Positions 33,275-42,849 of a DNA stretch of 64,000 nucleotides are shown here, in pieces (the stretch's first letter is position 1; every line of letters begins with the position of its first letter). Source of the stretch: an uncultured Eubacteriales bacterium (GTDB lineage: Bacteria; Bacillota; Clostridia; Oscillospirales; Oscillospiraceae); the NCBI GenBank assembly GCA_905198835.1, contig CAJKDY010000004.1:86380-150379 (forward strand), read 5' to 3'. The notes below the pieces were generated by a model, which saw nothing but the letters and a program-made list of their open reading frames with translations, was not told the origin of the DNA and did no database searches. A program made the translations under genes and the position numbers.

Positions 33275-35464
33275 ATGTTAACTATTCAACAGCGACCTAT
33301 GGTGTATCGGGACGGCAAGTTGGTTCCCGGGACAGGGGACAAGGGTGGCACGATAGCTGCCCGGATCATCGCCGGGCACAATAGCTCCGCGGACCCCGAC
33401 CGACTCAGCGTCAAATTTGACGCCATGGCGTCCCACGACATCACCTATGTGGGCATCATCCAGACAGCCCGGGCCTCGGGCATGACGGAGTTTCCGCTGC
33501 CCTATGTGCTGACCAACTGCCACAATTCTCTGTGCGCCGTGGGCGGTACCATCAATGAGGACGACCACCGCTTTGGCCTCAGCGCCGCCCAGAAGTATGG
33601 CGGCGAGTTCGTCCCCGCCCATCAGGCGGTCATCCACTCCTATATGCGCGAGCGCTACGCCGCGCCGGGGAAGATGATCCTGGGCTCGGACAGCCACACC
33701 CGCTATGGCGCCTACGGCTGTATGGCTGTGGGCGAGGGCGGGCCGGAGCTGGCCCGGCAACTGCTGGGCAAGACCTACGACCTGGCAAGGCCCAAGGTCA
33801 TGGCCGTCTATCTCACCGGCGCGCCCCGACCCGGCGTGGGCCCCCAGGACGTGGCCCTGGCCCTCATCGCCGCTACCTTCCCTGAGGGCATCGTGAAGAA
33901 CGCCGCGCTGGAGTTCATCGGCCCCGGTGTTTCTGAGCTCTCCATGGACTACCGCTGCGGCATCGACGTGATGACCACCGAGACTACCTGCTGGTCCAGC
34001 GTGTGGCAGACCGATGCGCGCACCCGCGATGCCCTTGCCGCGCTGGGCAGGGGAGAGAGCTATGCGGAGCTGGCCCCGGAGGAGGGCGCGGAGTATGACG
34101 GCGTGGTGTTCGTGGAGTTGGACAAGGTAGAGCCCATGATCGCCCTCCCGTTCCATCCCTCTCTGGCCTATCCCATCCGGGAGTTCAAGGCGAATATGGC
34201 CGACCTTTTGCACGAAGTGGACGTGCGCACTGCCGAGCAGCTAGGGGTGCGAAACGCCCCGTCGCTGACGGAGAAGATCCGTGACGGCAAGTTCTATGTG
34301 GACCAAGGAGTCATCGCCGGCTGCTCGGGCGGTACATACCAAAACCTCAAGCGGGCCGCTGAAATTTTGGCCGGCGGTGCTACCGGGGACGGCCACTTCT
34401 GGCTCTCCTGCTATCCCGGCTCCATGCCTATCAATCTGGAGCTGACGAAAGCGGGCTATCTGGCCCAGCTGATGGCGGCGGGCTGCTCCATTCGCTCCTG
34501 CTTCTGCGGACCCTGCTTTGGGGCCGGGGACGTGCCCGCCAACGGCGCCTTCTCCATCCGCCACTCCACCCGGAACTTCCCCAGCCGCGAGGGCGCCAAG
34601 CCCGGCGAGGGCCAGGTGAGCTATGTGGCGCTGATGGACGCCCGGAGCATTGCCGCCACGGCCAAAAACGGCGGCGTTTTGACCGGCGCGGACGAGATCG
34701 ATTGCCCTGCGGATAAGGCCGATGAGCAGTGGGCCTATGACGACAGCGCTTATAAGTCCCGGGTCTACTACGGCGTGGGCCACCCCAAGCCTGACACCGA
34801 GCTGGTCTTTGGCCCCAACATCGCCGACTGGCCCCAGCAGATCCCCCTGCCCGAGGACCTGCTGCTCACCTGCTGCGCGGCCATCTACGACCCGGTGACC
34901 ACCACCGACGAGCTCATCCCCTCCGGCGAGACCTCGTCCTACCGCTCCAATCCCATCCGGCTTTCTCAGTTTGCTCTGTCGCGCAAGGAGCCGAAGTACG
35001 TCCAGCGGGCCCAGGCCATCCAGGAAAAGGAGTTGGCCCGACGGGCGGGGAAGGACACCACTCTGGGCGATTACGCTGCCCGGACGGGCCTTGGCTCCTT
35101 CATCATGGCCCTGAAGCCCGGCGACGGCTCGGCCCGGGAGCAGGCGGCCTCCTGCCAGCGGGTGCTGGGCGGCGTAGCCAACCTGGCCGCCGAGTACGCC
35201 ACCAAGCGCTACCGCTCCAACGTCATCAACTGGGGCATGCTGCCCTTTATCGCCGAGGACGTGGAGCAGTGGGGCCTCCAGAGCGGCGACACCCTCTACA
35301 TCCCCGGCATCCGCAAGCTGCTGGAGGGGGACGGCGAGGCCATCGCCGCCACCCTGATCCAAGGGGAAAAGCAGACTCCTGTTACCCTCAAGCTCCCCGG
35401 ACTGAGCCGGGAGGAGCGGGACATTATCCTGGCGGGGTGCCTCATTAACTACTACAAGCAGTAA
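33275..35464 (+). CDS. aconitase-superfamily hydratase (YbhJ-like)
   Basis: About 729 residues. It has the aconitase Fe-S ligands GCSGGTYQN near 352 and CFCGPCFGAGD near 413, and the ILGSDSHTRYGAYGCMAVGEGG substrate segment near 130. It resembles the YbhJ-type putative hydratases rather than housekeeping aconitase; the substrate is probably a small carboxylic acid. The ATG at 33275 follows GGGAGGAG by 7 bases. It is single-gene, preceded by a hairpin-rich leader and closed by a strong terminator. Confidence 0.85.
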   Translation: MLTIQQRPMVYRDGKLVPGTGDKGGTIAARIIAGHNSSADPDRLSVKFDAMASHDITYVGIIQTARASGMTEFPLPYVLTNCHNSLCAVGGTINEDDHRFGLSAAQKYGGEFVPAHQAVIHSYMRERYAAPGKMILGSDSHTRYGAYGCMAVGEGGPELARQLLGKTYDLARPKVMAVYLTGAPRPGVGPQDVALALIAATFPEGIVKNAALEFIGPGVSELSMDYRCGIDVMTTETTCWSSVWQTDARTRDALAALGRGESYAELAPEEGAEYDGVVFVELDKVEPMIALPFHPSLAYPIREFKANMADLLHEVDVRTAEQLGVRNAPSLTEKIRDGKFYVDQGVIAGCSGGTYQNLKRAAEILAGGATGDGHFWLSCYPGSMPINLELTKAGYLAQLMAAGCSIRSCFCGPCFGAGDVPANGAFSIRHSTRNFPSREGAKPGEGQVSYVALMDARSIAATAKNGGVLTGADEIDCPADKADEQWAYDDSAYKSRVYYGVGHPKPDTELVFGPNIADWPQQIPLPEDLLLTCCAAIYDPVTTTDELIPSGETSSYRSNPIRLSQFALSRKEPKYVQRAQAIQEKELARRAGKDTTLGDYAARTGLGSFIMALKPGDGSAREQAASCQRVLGGVANLAAEYATKRYRSNVINWGMLPFIAEDVEQWGLQSGDTLYIPGIRKLLEGDGEAIAATLIQGEKQTPVTLKLPGLSREERDIILAGCLINYYKQ

Positions 35465-35477
35465 TACGGAAAAAGAG

Positions 35478-35517
35478 AGTTCCCGGTGCGGCATTTGACG
35501 CACCGGGAACTTTTTTA
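35478..35517 (+). terminator. terminator of the hydratase gene
   Basis: AGTTCCCGGTGCG pairs with CGCACCGGGAACT, followed by TTTTT. Confidence 0.85.
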
Positions 35518-35588
35518 TCACAGCGGCACAATGGCGCAACAATTGGAAGCGCTGATGCGTCATATAGGCAGAGAGGAGGCGGTGCCTC

Positions 35589-36071
35589 ATGGAGAGACCT
35601 ATCCGGCCGGATTGGGAAGCCCTGGTGACAGAAAATGAACACAAGCTCTACCGCGCCGCCCTGGCCATCCTGGGCCACCAGCAAGAGGCGGAGGACGCGG
35701 TACAGGACGCTTTTTTGCGCTACCTGGAAAAGGCTCCGGCCCGGCTGGAAAGCCCCGGCGCGTGGCTGATGCGGGTGCTGGTCAACGGCTGCAAGTCCCG
35801 CCTGCGGCTCAAGTGGCGGCAGGTGGTGGAGCTACCTGAGGAGCTGGCCGCTCAAGCGGTCCAGGAGGACGAGCGGGAGGAGTTGGAGGAACTGTGGCAG
35901 TTGCCGGCGGAGGACCGCACGGTGATCCACCTCTTTTACTACCAGGGGTATTCCACCGATGAGATCGCCCGGCTGATGGGCGCTCGGCCCGGCACGGTGC
36001 GGTCCCGGCTGTCCCGGGCCCGGCAGAAGCTCAAGACCCTGCTGGCCGAGGAAAATGAAGGAGGAAACTGA
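35589..36071 (+). CDS. ECF-type RNA polymerase sigma factor
   Basis: The 160-residue protein has sigma region 2 (LYRAALAILGHQQEAEDAVQDAFLRYL, ~22-47) and region 4 (LPAEDRTVIHLFYYQGYSTDEIARLM and GTVRSRLSRARQKLK, ~115-152). There is no region 3, as in ECF sigma factors. It should direct RNA polymerase to a small stress or envelope regulon. The next gene starts one base after its stop and encodes a membrane protein, the usual anti-sigma partner. Confidence 0.92.
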   Translation: MERPIRPDWEALVTENEHKLYRAALAILGHQQEAEDAVQDAFLRYLEKAPARLESPGAWLMRVLVNGCKSRLRLKWRQVVELPEELAAQAVQEDEREELEELWQLPAEDRTVIHLFYYQGYSTDEIARLMGARPGTVRSRLSRARQKLKTLLAEENEGGN

Positions 36072-36072
36072 T

Positions 36073-37548
36073 ATGAACGCATATGGACGATATATGGATC
36101 GGCAGACCCTGTCCGCCGGGGCCCACGCCCGTCTGCTGGCTATGGAGGCCCCCGCCCGGCGCGAGGCCCCCGCCAGGCATAAATCCCCCTGGATGGCCTA
36201 CGGCTCTCTGGCCGCCGCGCTGCTGGTGGCGGTGGGATTGGGGGCCTACGGGCTGTGGGGCGGCGCGGCCCCCGGACCTCAGCCGCCGACCCTGAGCCTG
36301 GTGACGCCCTCCCAGAGCCCCACCCAGGAGGACCAGAGCGGCCATTCCTTTGTGGCCCAGGGCCCGGCGGACAGCGCCAAGCTGATGTTTCCCAATGTCC
36401 ACGCCGTGGACTACGCCGATGTGTCCGGCCAGCCCGAGGTGGCCGCTTCCATCAGCCGCACCCCCGGCTCCTTTGACGTGGAACTGACCCGCGCGGACGT
36501 GATGAAGCTCTTCTGGGGCCCCGAGGGCAAGCCTGAGGTGGTGAATCCCAAGGTGGATACCGGGGACTTTCCGCTCTTTTTGATGGACTGGCAGGACTAT
36601 ACCATCAGCGCCAGGGCTATGTACGACGAAAAGGGCGATCTTTGGCAGCTCAATGTCTATGGGGAGTTGGGGGAGGATTCCTTTACCCTGATGGCCGCGC
36701 CGGGGCATATCCCGCCCACCTGCTGTGTGGAGAGCGGGGCGGTGGTGACCAAGGTCCTGGGCACTGAAGTCAGCGGCTGGTACCGAAGCTACGACCGGGA
36801 CGGGGACGGCCAGGTGGAGCACGTCTGCACCAGTGAGTTTTTTGTAAACGGCGTGGGCTACCGTTTTGAAAACGTGGGTTCCGACGGGATGCGGGCCGGG
36901 GGAGATGAGGCCACTGACTTAGGCGGCGCTCAGCTCTTCAACGCCATGGTAGTCAACCACTTCTGCCGCTCGGACGGCGGGCTTTATCTGGACGACATTG
37001 CCCACTGTGACGACATCCCCGCCTGGCGGGAGGAGACCTTTGAGACGCTGGAGCAGGCTAGACAGGAGGCGGCCTTTGCCCCCTATCTCCCTCTGGGCGA
37101 GCCCATTAGCTTTGGTATCCCCAGCGGCTTTGGGGACTTCGAGGCCCGGCTGAGTTACCACCAGGAGAGTCATAACCGCCTGAGCGTCCGCTGGAGCCGG
37201 GGTTATGACGATATCGAGGTGACGGTGTGGCTCCCCGAGGGCCAGGACCGCTACCCCCAGAGCGAGGTCCCGGTGGACGTAAACGTGCCCGAGAGCTACG
37301 ACTGGCGGCTCTACGACGGCCCCATCTGCGACACGGTGCCCGAGGAGTATCAGATGGACTTCTATATGCCCACCTTCCGCTCCCAGGATATGTCCCTGGA
37401 GGTGGTGAAGGCCCGTGGCCACGAAAAGGATACCGGCGGGCTGGCCTACCGCTTCCGGGTGCGGCACGACAACGGCGTAGTGGTGGACTACGACTGCTCC
37501 GCCGTCACCGCCGACTACGTTTGGAGCCTGGTGGAGGCGACGCTGTAA
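36073..37548 (+). CDS. probable anti-sigma factor with extracellular domain
   Basis: About 491 residues. A short cytoplasmic part (residues 1-40, including MDRQTLSAGAHARLLAM) precedes one membrane helix (WMAYGSLAAALLVAVGLGAYG, ~41-62). A large extracellular domain follows, repetitive in acidic and aromatic residues and without a family I recognise. AAGGAGG precedes the start by 8 bases. Tight coupling to the ECF sigma gene suggests it holds that sigma factor at the membrane, although the cytoplasmic part lacks an obvious zinc anti-sigma motif. Confidence 0.7.
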   Translation: MNAYGRYMDRQTLSAGAHARLLAMEAPARREAPARHKSPWMAYGSLAAALLVAVGLGAYGLWGGAAPGPQPPTLSLVTPSQSPTQEDQSGHSFVAQGPADSAKLMFPNVHAVDYADVSGQPEVAASISRTPGSFDVELTRADVMKLFWGPEGKPEVVNPKVDTGDFPLFLMDWQDYTISARAMYDEKGDLWQLNVYGELGEDSFTLMAAPGHIPPTCCVESGAVVTKVLGTEVSGWYRSYDRDGDGQVEHVCTSEFFVNGVGYRFENVGSDGMRAGGDEATDLGGAQLFNAMVVNHFCRSDGGLYLDDIAHCDDIPAWREETFETLEQARQEAAFAPYLPLGEPISFGIPSGFGDFEARLSYHQESHNRLSVRWSRGYDDIEVTVWLPEGQDRYPQSEVPVDVNVPESYDWRLYDGPICDTVPEEYQMDFYMPTFRSQDMSLEVVKARGHEKDTGGLAYRFRVRHDNGVVVDYDCSAVTADYVWSLVEATL

Positions 37549-37566
37549 GGGCATAAATGACAAGAC

Positions 37567-37597
37567 AGGGGGACGGTTTTTCAAACCGTCCCCCTTG
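37567..37597. terminator. convergent terminator
   Basis: AGGGGGACGGTTT pairs with AAACCGTCCCCCT between the sigma operon and the minus-strand esterase gene. Confidence 0.8.
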
Positions 37598-37633
37598 TGT
37601 TTGATCAGACCGGCGCGTCAAGGATGCCGCGCC

Positions 37634-40600
37634 CTACGGCTCTGGGATCACCAGCACTTGGCCCACATAGATGGCGTTGGGGTTTTTGATCTGATCCCGG
37701 TTGGCTTCAAAGATCAAAACGTACTTGCGTCCGCTGCCATAGAACCGCTGGGCGATGGACCACAGGCTGTCGCCCTTTTGGACGGTGTAGGTGCTGGCGG
37801 CAGGGGTGGGCTGGGTCGGCTCCACAGGAGCAGACGGCTCGCTCGGGCTAGGCTCGGGCTGAGGGCCCACGGGGCGGGCGGAGGCGATGGCGTCAAAGAG
37901 ACTCTGGCCCACGCCCTCCCAGTAGGCGGCCTTTTCGGTGTAATCGCTGCGCATATCATAGGCCGAGAAGCGGCCCTCGGCGTTGACCAGGAAGGCGGTC
38001 TCCCCCTTGGGGGTCTGGCCCAGCACCTTGGCCGGTGCCTTCACCGCGTGGGAGATGTCCACGTCCAGGCCCTGGATGGCCTGGGCCATGAGGGCGGCCT
38101 CGATCATGCCGCCCAGCTTGTTGGAGTGGGTGGACTCGCCCACGGCCATGACCTGCTGGCCGTAGAGGTCGCCGCCGCAGGTCTTGTAGGCGTCCACAAA
38201 CATCTTCTCCGTCAGGGCGAAAGCGTCGATGCACAACACGTTTTCCTCGGAGGCCAGCTGGCGCACGGCGGCGCAGTAGGCGTTGGTCTTTACCTCGCTG
38301 GTGGATTCATCGTGGTGGGGGCGGATGGACCCGTCGGGCTCATAGTACATCCGGGACACGGGGGTGACCAGCACCGGGGTGGCCCCGGCGTTCCGGGCCA
38401 CATCGATGTACTGCTTGAGATACCACTTATAGGTGCCGCCGCAGTCCCAGGTGTAGCAAGTCTCGCCCCAGGCGGCGGGCAGACCTGCGGGGGTGGGCTG
38501 GCGCGTGCCGGGAGTGGTGGGGTAGACGCCGCTGGCATCCGGCGCGCCCAGGGGGGCGTGGCGCTCGGTGAGGTGGCTTTGGTCGGCGTTGGAGGCGTCG
38601 TTGTGGCCGAACTGGATGAAGAGATAGTCCCCCGGGCCGATCTTCTCGGCAATCTTATCCAAGGAGCCCTCGTTGATGAAGTTCCGGGTGGAGCGGCCGC
38701 CCTGGGCGTAGTTCACCACGGTGACCTGGCTGGGGTCGAAGAAGGACTGCAAAAACTCGCCCCAGGAGCCTTCAGATTGGTTCTTGCCGTCGTTATACAT
38801 CCCCTTGGCGGAGTAGTCCTTCACCGTGGAGTCGCCGGCCAGGAAGATGTTGATGCCCTGGCCCAGGGCTACGTCCCCAGGGGCTGCGCCGGGGTCATTC
38901 CAGCCCTCCTTGACGGTCTCGAGGAGGGTGTAGCTCTTGGCCTGGCCCGTCTGGCCACCCACTGTGGCGGGGGTGACCACCACCTTGAGCTTGCAGCCCA
39001 GGTCGCCGGCCTGGATCTTATAGCTTCGGCTCACGTTGGCCACGGAGGATTTTAACAGGGTCTCAGTCCCATCGGGGGCCACGGCGTACCACTGGATGCG
39101 GGAGACGTCATGGGCGTTGTTGGCAGCGCCCAGGGAGTAACCCACGGTCAGGGTGTGGCCCGCCTTGGGGAGGTTGATGTCGCCGTTGTCGGTGACAATG
39201 GGATCGGTTTCAAAGACCACGCTCTGGGCCTCCTCGGCATAGTAGTGGGGCGTCCATGTGCCCAGGTAATCGGCCACATTGGCCTGCACGGTATCCGACA
39301 GGGAAAAGCGGGCGTCCTCGGGCTTGTTGCCGCTCATCTCCGTCCAGCCGTCGGCCAGGCCGTCAGACTCCAGCCAGGTCCCCTGGAAGGCCACAGCCGC
39401 GTCCTTGCCCCAGGGCCGGCCGTAGTAGCCCGGGGTAACGGTGAGACCGTCATTGGCCGTCACGGCGCAGGAGCGGAAGAGGTAGCCTTTTTCGCTGAGC
39501 TCTTGTCGGGCGGCGGTGATGTAGCCCCCGGTGGAGCCTTCGGAATAGCCTTTCCAGCGAAGCTCACAGCCGTCGAAGACTACGTTGCCCGAGCCGAAGA
39601 TATAGTCGGTGTTGCCCTCGATGAGGCATTTTTTGAAGTAGGCGTCGGACGCGGTATACAGCGTGTCCTGGCTGGAGAGGAACTTGCAGCGGTAGAACTC
39701 GCACTGGGGCGCCTCCACGCACACCGCCGCCGCCCGCTCCGTGGCCGCCTTGGACGCCGTGTCCAGGGCGTAGTTGCGAGCGGGCTTTTCCGCCTCGGGT
39801 TCCACGCCGTCGGCAAGCTCCTCGTCGGTGATGTAGCGGTTGAAGGAGTTTTCAAAGGTGATGTTTTCCGCCCGGAAGCCAACGGCTTCAGGCTTGATCC
39901 GCACCGCCGTGCCCCAGCGGTCGGGGGCGTGCTTTTCAAACTGATCGAAGGCCCGCTGGGCGTCGTAATAGCCGTTGCCGTCCGGCCCGGCGCTATAGTA
40001 CTTGTAGCCGATTCCGTAGTACCAAGTGAGCAGGACCTCCTTGGAGGGGTCGGCGTTGACAAAGCTGACGTAGGGCGTGTCCAGGATGATCTGCTCCCGG
40101 TAGGTGCCCGGGGCAATGTGGACGGTGACCCGCTTTTGTTCGCTGTCCACCCCCATCCGGGAGACAGCGTCCACCGCGTCAGAGACGGTGGGGTAGTTGG
40201 GGGATTTGTCCGGGCAGCCCACATACACGTCAGCCACCCAGTCCACAGCGGGCTTTTGGGCGGTGGAGACGCACCACAGGTTTTTGTCCACGCTTTCGTC
40301 TGCCACCACCACATGGCTGTTGGTGGTATAGCCGTCGCAGACGATGTGGGCGGCATAGGACCCGGCGCGGAGGTATGCGTCAAAGCTGCCGCCTTGATAC
40401 CACTCGTTGATGTGGGTAGAGGGCAGCTGGGCTTCGTAGACGTAGCCGTCGTCCAGATTTTCAAAGGTGAGGGACTTCACCCCTGCCAGGGTGCCCCCCG
40501 TGTGCTTGAACTGGCCTGAGACCAGTTGAGTGGGCTTTGACTCCAGCACGATGTCCTCTTGGTAGGCAGTCTCGCTGGACACCTCCAGCGGGGACTTGAC

Positions 40601-41731
40601 CTGGTAGTCGTAAGCGCCGTCCAGCTGCACGGTGTAAGCCACGCCAGGATCCAGCACCCCGGAGAAGGAGCCATCGGGGCTCACCGCCAGAGCCACGCTC
40701 TGGCTGTCCGAGCCCGCCTCGGGGACTAGGGTGAGGGTGTAGGGCTTGTCGTAGCCGTCGGCAAGGCCCGTCACCTTGCCCGAGTAGATGTAGGTACTCT
40801 TGGCTTCCACCGTCAGGACCTTGTCCAGCCAGGTCTCTCCCGCGTTGGCGTCGGTCAGGGCAAAGGTCCGGCTGTCGGCGGTAAAGCCCCAGCCGGTGGC
40901 CCCGGTGAGGGCGGCTCGGTAGGTGTAGCCCGGGGCCAGTTTCACAAAGAAGGTGTGGTCGCGATCAGGGGTGACCAGGGTCTCGGCCCGGGTCTCCTGA
41001 TTGATGAACTTCAGGCGATAGCCAGTGACGTTAAAGTCGTCGGGCAGGACCAGTTTTCCCCCCAGGGCGGCATGGGGATAGCGCACCACCCGGTGCCACA
41101 TGGCCTTGCCCGCCGCTTCAGTCCAGAGTTTATAGGGCCCGTTATGCCGGGCGATAAAGGTGAATTTGCCAAACTCCTTGGCGGGGATCTTCACCGTCTC
41201 GGTCTGATCGCCAGAGAGCGCGTCCACATGAAGGGTGATATCCCCGCTGGCCGAGCCCATGTAGACCACGATCTTATCCCCCGCCTGGACGTTGGCGAGC
41301 TCGATGTAGCGCTTTTCCGGGCCGCCCGCGCCGTTGCAGTACCAGCCGCCCTGGGCGTCATAGCCGTCGTCGTAGGTGTGGCCGTACTTATTCTCGGCGT
41401 TGCCGCCCAAAATCGCACCCCAGTCGGGGCTCTCCACGGCGGAGTAGATGCGGTCATTGGCATTGTGGACGAATTTCAGATCGCCAAATTCGGCCTCGGT
41501 GCCGTTAGAGAGCGTGCCGTCTACTAGCGCGCCGCTCTCGACCCAGGCGGCGGGGGTGATGTGGTTGGTAGCGCCCTCCATAGCCGCGCCGGTGAAGTCC
41601 CACACCTCGCAGGGCTTAGGCCCAAAGTGCAAGTCGTCCCGCGCTCCGGCACCGCCAACTGCAGCAGCGGGGACCACGGCTAGCCCCAGCGTCAGCGTCA
41701 AGGCGCAAAGGGTGGAGAGAAGTCGTTTCAT
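37634..41731 (-). CDS. secreted pectin methylesterase / GDSL acetylesterase / LysM protein
   Basis: The 1365-residue protein has a signal peptide (MKRLLSTLCALTLTLGLAVVPAAA) and beta-rich N-terminal modules (to ~490). A pectinesterase domain follows, with SSQDTLYTAS (~690), GNTDYIFGSG (~713) and YYGRPW (~767). Next is a rhamnogalacturonan-acetylesterase-like SGNH domain with FLAGDSTVKDY (~968), GGRSTRNF and FGHNDAS, and last a LysM (YTVQKGDSLWSIAQRFYG, ~1318). It should strip methyl and acetyl groups from pectin outside the cell and bind the wall through LysM. AAGGAGG precedes the start. It lies 12 bases after deoC with no terminator between them. Confidence 0.9.
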   Translation of the reverse strand: MKRLLSTLCALTLTLGLAVVPAAAVGGAGARDDLHFGPKPCEVWDFTGAAMEGATNHITPAAWVESGALVDGTLSNGTEAEFGDLKFVHNANDRIYSAVESPDWGAILGGNAENKYGHTYDDGYDAQGGWYCNGAGGPEKRYIELANVQAGDKIVVYMGSASGDITLHVDALSGDQTETVKIPAKEFGKFTFIARHNGPYKLWTEAAGKAMWHRVVRYPHAALGGKLVLPDDFNVTGYRLKFINQETRAETLVTPDRDHTFFVKLAPGYTYRAALTGATGWGFTADSRTFALTDANAGETWLDKVLTVEAKSTYIYSGKVTGLADGYDKPYTLTLVPEAGSDSQSVALAVSPDGSFSGVLDPGVAYTVQLDGAYDYQVKSPLEVSSETAYQEDIVLESKPTQLVSGQFKHTGGTLAGVKSLTFENLDDGYVYEAQLPSTHINEWYQGGSFDAYLRAGSYAAHIVCDGYTTNSHVVVADESVDKNLWCVSTAQKPAVDWVADVYVGCPDKSPNYPTVSDAVDAVSRMGVDSEQKRVTVHIAPGTYREQIILDTPYVSFVNADPSKEVLLTWYYGIGYKYYSAGPDGNGYYDAQRAFDQFEKHAPDRWGTAVRIKPEAVGFRAENITFENSFNRYITDEELADGVEPEAEKPARNYALDTASKAATERAAAVCVEAPQCEFYRCKFLSSQDTLYTASDAYFKKCLIEGNTDYIFGSGNVVFDGCELRWKGYSEGSTGGYITAARQELSEKGYLFRSCAVTANDGLTVTPGYYGRPWGKDAAVAFQGTWLESDGLADGWTEMSGNKPEDARFSLSDTVQANVADYLGTWTPHYYAEEAQSVVFETDPIVTDNGDINLPKAGHTLTVGYSLGAANNAHDVSRIQWYAVAPDGTETLLKSSVANVSRSYKIQAGDLGCKLKVVVTPATVGGQTGQAKSYTLLETVKEGWNDPGAAPGDVALGQGINIFLAGDSTVKDYSAKGMYNDGKNQSEGSWGEFLQSFFDPSQVTVVNYAQGGRSTRNFINEGSLDKIAEKIGPGDYLFIQFGHNDASNADQSHLTERHAPLGAPDASGVYPTTPGTRQPTPAGLPAAWGETCYTWDCGGTYKWYLKQYIDVARNAGATPVLVTPVSRMYYEPDGSIRPHHDESTSEVKTNAYCAAVRQLASEENVLCIDAFALTEKMFVDAYKTCGGDLYGQQVMAVGESTHSNKLGGMIEAALMAQAIQGLDVDISHAVKAPAKVLGQTPKGETAFLVNAEGRFSAYDMRSDYTEKAAYWEGVGQSLFDAIASARPVGPQPEPSPSEPSAPVEPTQPTPAASTYTVQKGDSLWSIAQRFYGSGRKYVLIFEANRDQIKNPNAIYVGQVLVIPEP

Positions 41732-41743
41732 ACAAAAACCTCC

Positions 41744-42409
41744 TTAATAGCCTTCGCCTTGCTGGCCCTTGACCAGCTTGACGATGCGGCTGGTGCCCAG
41801 ACGGTCGGCGCCCAGGGCGATCATGTCCTTCGCGTCCTGCAGGGAAGCGATGCCCCCGGCGGCCTTGACCTTTACCTCGGGGAAGACGTGCTTGCGAAGC
41901 AGAGCCACATCCTCCCGGGTGGCCCCGCCGGCAGAGAAGCCGGTGGAGGTCTTGATAAAGTCCGCACCAGACAGGCTCACCAACTCACAGAGCTTGATCT
42001 TCTCGGCCTCATCGAGCAGGCAGGTCTCGATGATGACCTTCAAAATGCGGCCCTGGCAGGCGGCCTTGACCGCCTTCAGCTCAGAGAGGATGTCGTCCCA
42101 GAGCTGGTCCTTGACCCAGCCGAGGTTGACCACCATGTCGATCTCGTCGGCTCCGTTTCGGATGGCGTCCTCGGTCTCAAAGACCTTGACGGCGGTGGTG
42201 GAGTAGCCGTTGGGAAAGCCGATGACGGTGCAGACCTTGAGACGGTTGCCCAGGTATTCCGCCGCCCGCCGCACATAGGAGGGGGGGATGCACACACTGG
42301 CGCAGTGGTATTGCAAGCCGTCGTCACAGATGTCCTTGATCTGCCCCCAGGTGCACTCGGGCTTGAGCAGCGTGTGGTCGCAGCGCTCCAGGATGTCCTT
42401 TTCTTTCAT
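41744..42409 (-). CDS. deoC: deoxyribose-phosphate aldolase
   Basis: About 221 residues, full length. The Schiff-base Lys lies in DFIKTSTGF near 151, with the second active Lys in VKVKAAGGI near 180 and VIIETCLLDEAEK near 122. The enzyme cleaves 2-deoxyribose-5-phosphate into glyceraldehyde-3-phosphate and acetaldehyde in nucleoside catabolism. AAGGAG is 9 bases before the ATG at 42409. The nucleoside phosphorylase at 46.8-47.6 kb is on the same strand but in a separate transcript. Confidence 0.95.
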   Translation of the reverse strand: MKEKDILERCDHTLLKPECTWGQIKDICDDGLQYHCASVCIPPSYVRRAAEYLGNRLKVCTVIGFPNGYSTTAVKVFETEDAIRNGADEIDMVVNLGWVKDQLWDDILSELKAVKAACQGRILKVIIETCLLDEAEKIKLCELVSLSGADFIKTSTGFSAGGATREDVALLRKHVFPEVKVKAAGGIASLQDAKDMIALGADRLGTSRIVKLVKGQQGEGY

Positions 42410-42471
42410 ATCGGTCACTCCTTTTGGATCAAATTCTGCCTCTATTGTAGCCCAAACCGGGCCCTAGGTCA

Positions 42472-42503
42472 AGAAAAATCCCGGCTGCCAAAGCAGCCGG
42501 GAT
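42472..42503 (-). terminator. terminator of the HU gene
   Basis: ATCCCGGCTGC pairs with GCAGCCGGGAT and, on the minus strand, runs into TTTTTC. Confidence 0.8.
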
Positions 42504-42525
42504 CTTAAGAAACAAAGGGGCCTGA

Positions 42526-42801
42526 TTACTTGGCAACGGCGTCCTTCAGGGCCTTGCCGGCCTTGAAGACGGGGACCTTGGAGGCGGGGATAGTGATGGG
42601 CTCCTTGGTCTTGGGGTTGCGACCGGTGCGGGCGGCGCGCTTCTTGACCTCGAAGCCGCCAAAGCCCACCAGCTGGACCTTATCGCCCTTCTTGAGAGCG
42701 GCGGTGATGACGTCGATGGTAGCGCCGACAGCCAGCTCAGTGTCCTTCTTGGACAGACCGGCCTTCTCGGCCACAGCATTGATCAGTTCAGCTTTGTTCA
42801 T
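42526..42801 (-). CDS. hup: HU-family DNA-binding protein
   Basis: The 91-residue protein is a typical HU: MNKAELINAVAEKAGLSKKD at the start, VQLVGFGGFEVKKRAARTGRNP and the DNA-intercalating PKTKEPITIPAS arm with its Pro, then a C-terminal helix. It bends DNA and compacts the nucleoid. AGGAGG stands upstream, and a strong terminator follows. Confidence 0.95.
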   Translation of the reverse strand: MNKAELINAVAEKAGLSKKDTELAVGATIDVITAALKKGDKVQLVGFGGFEVKKRAARTGRNPKTKEPITIPASKVPVFKAGKALKDAVAK

Positions 42802-42849
42802 TGGTGTATTCCTCCTACATTTTTTGTGCGGCTCATACCGCAAATATAC

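Noticed and set aside
37595..40519. Two long plus-strand open frames opposite the esterase gene
   Set aside because: They are mirror frames of a well-supported secreted protein with repetitive low-complexity composition.
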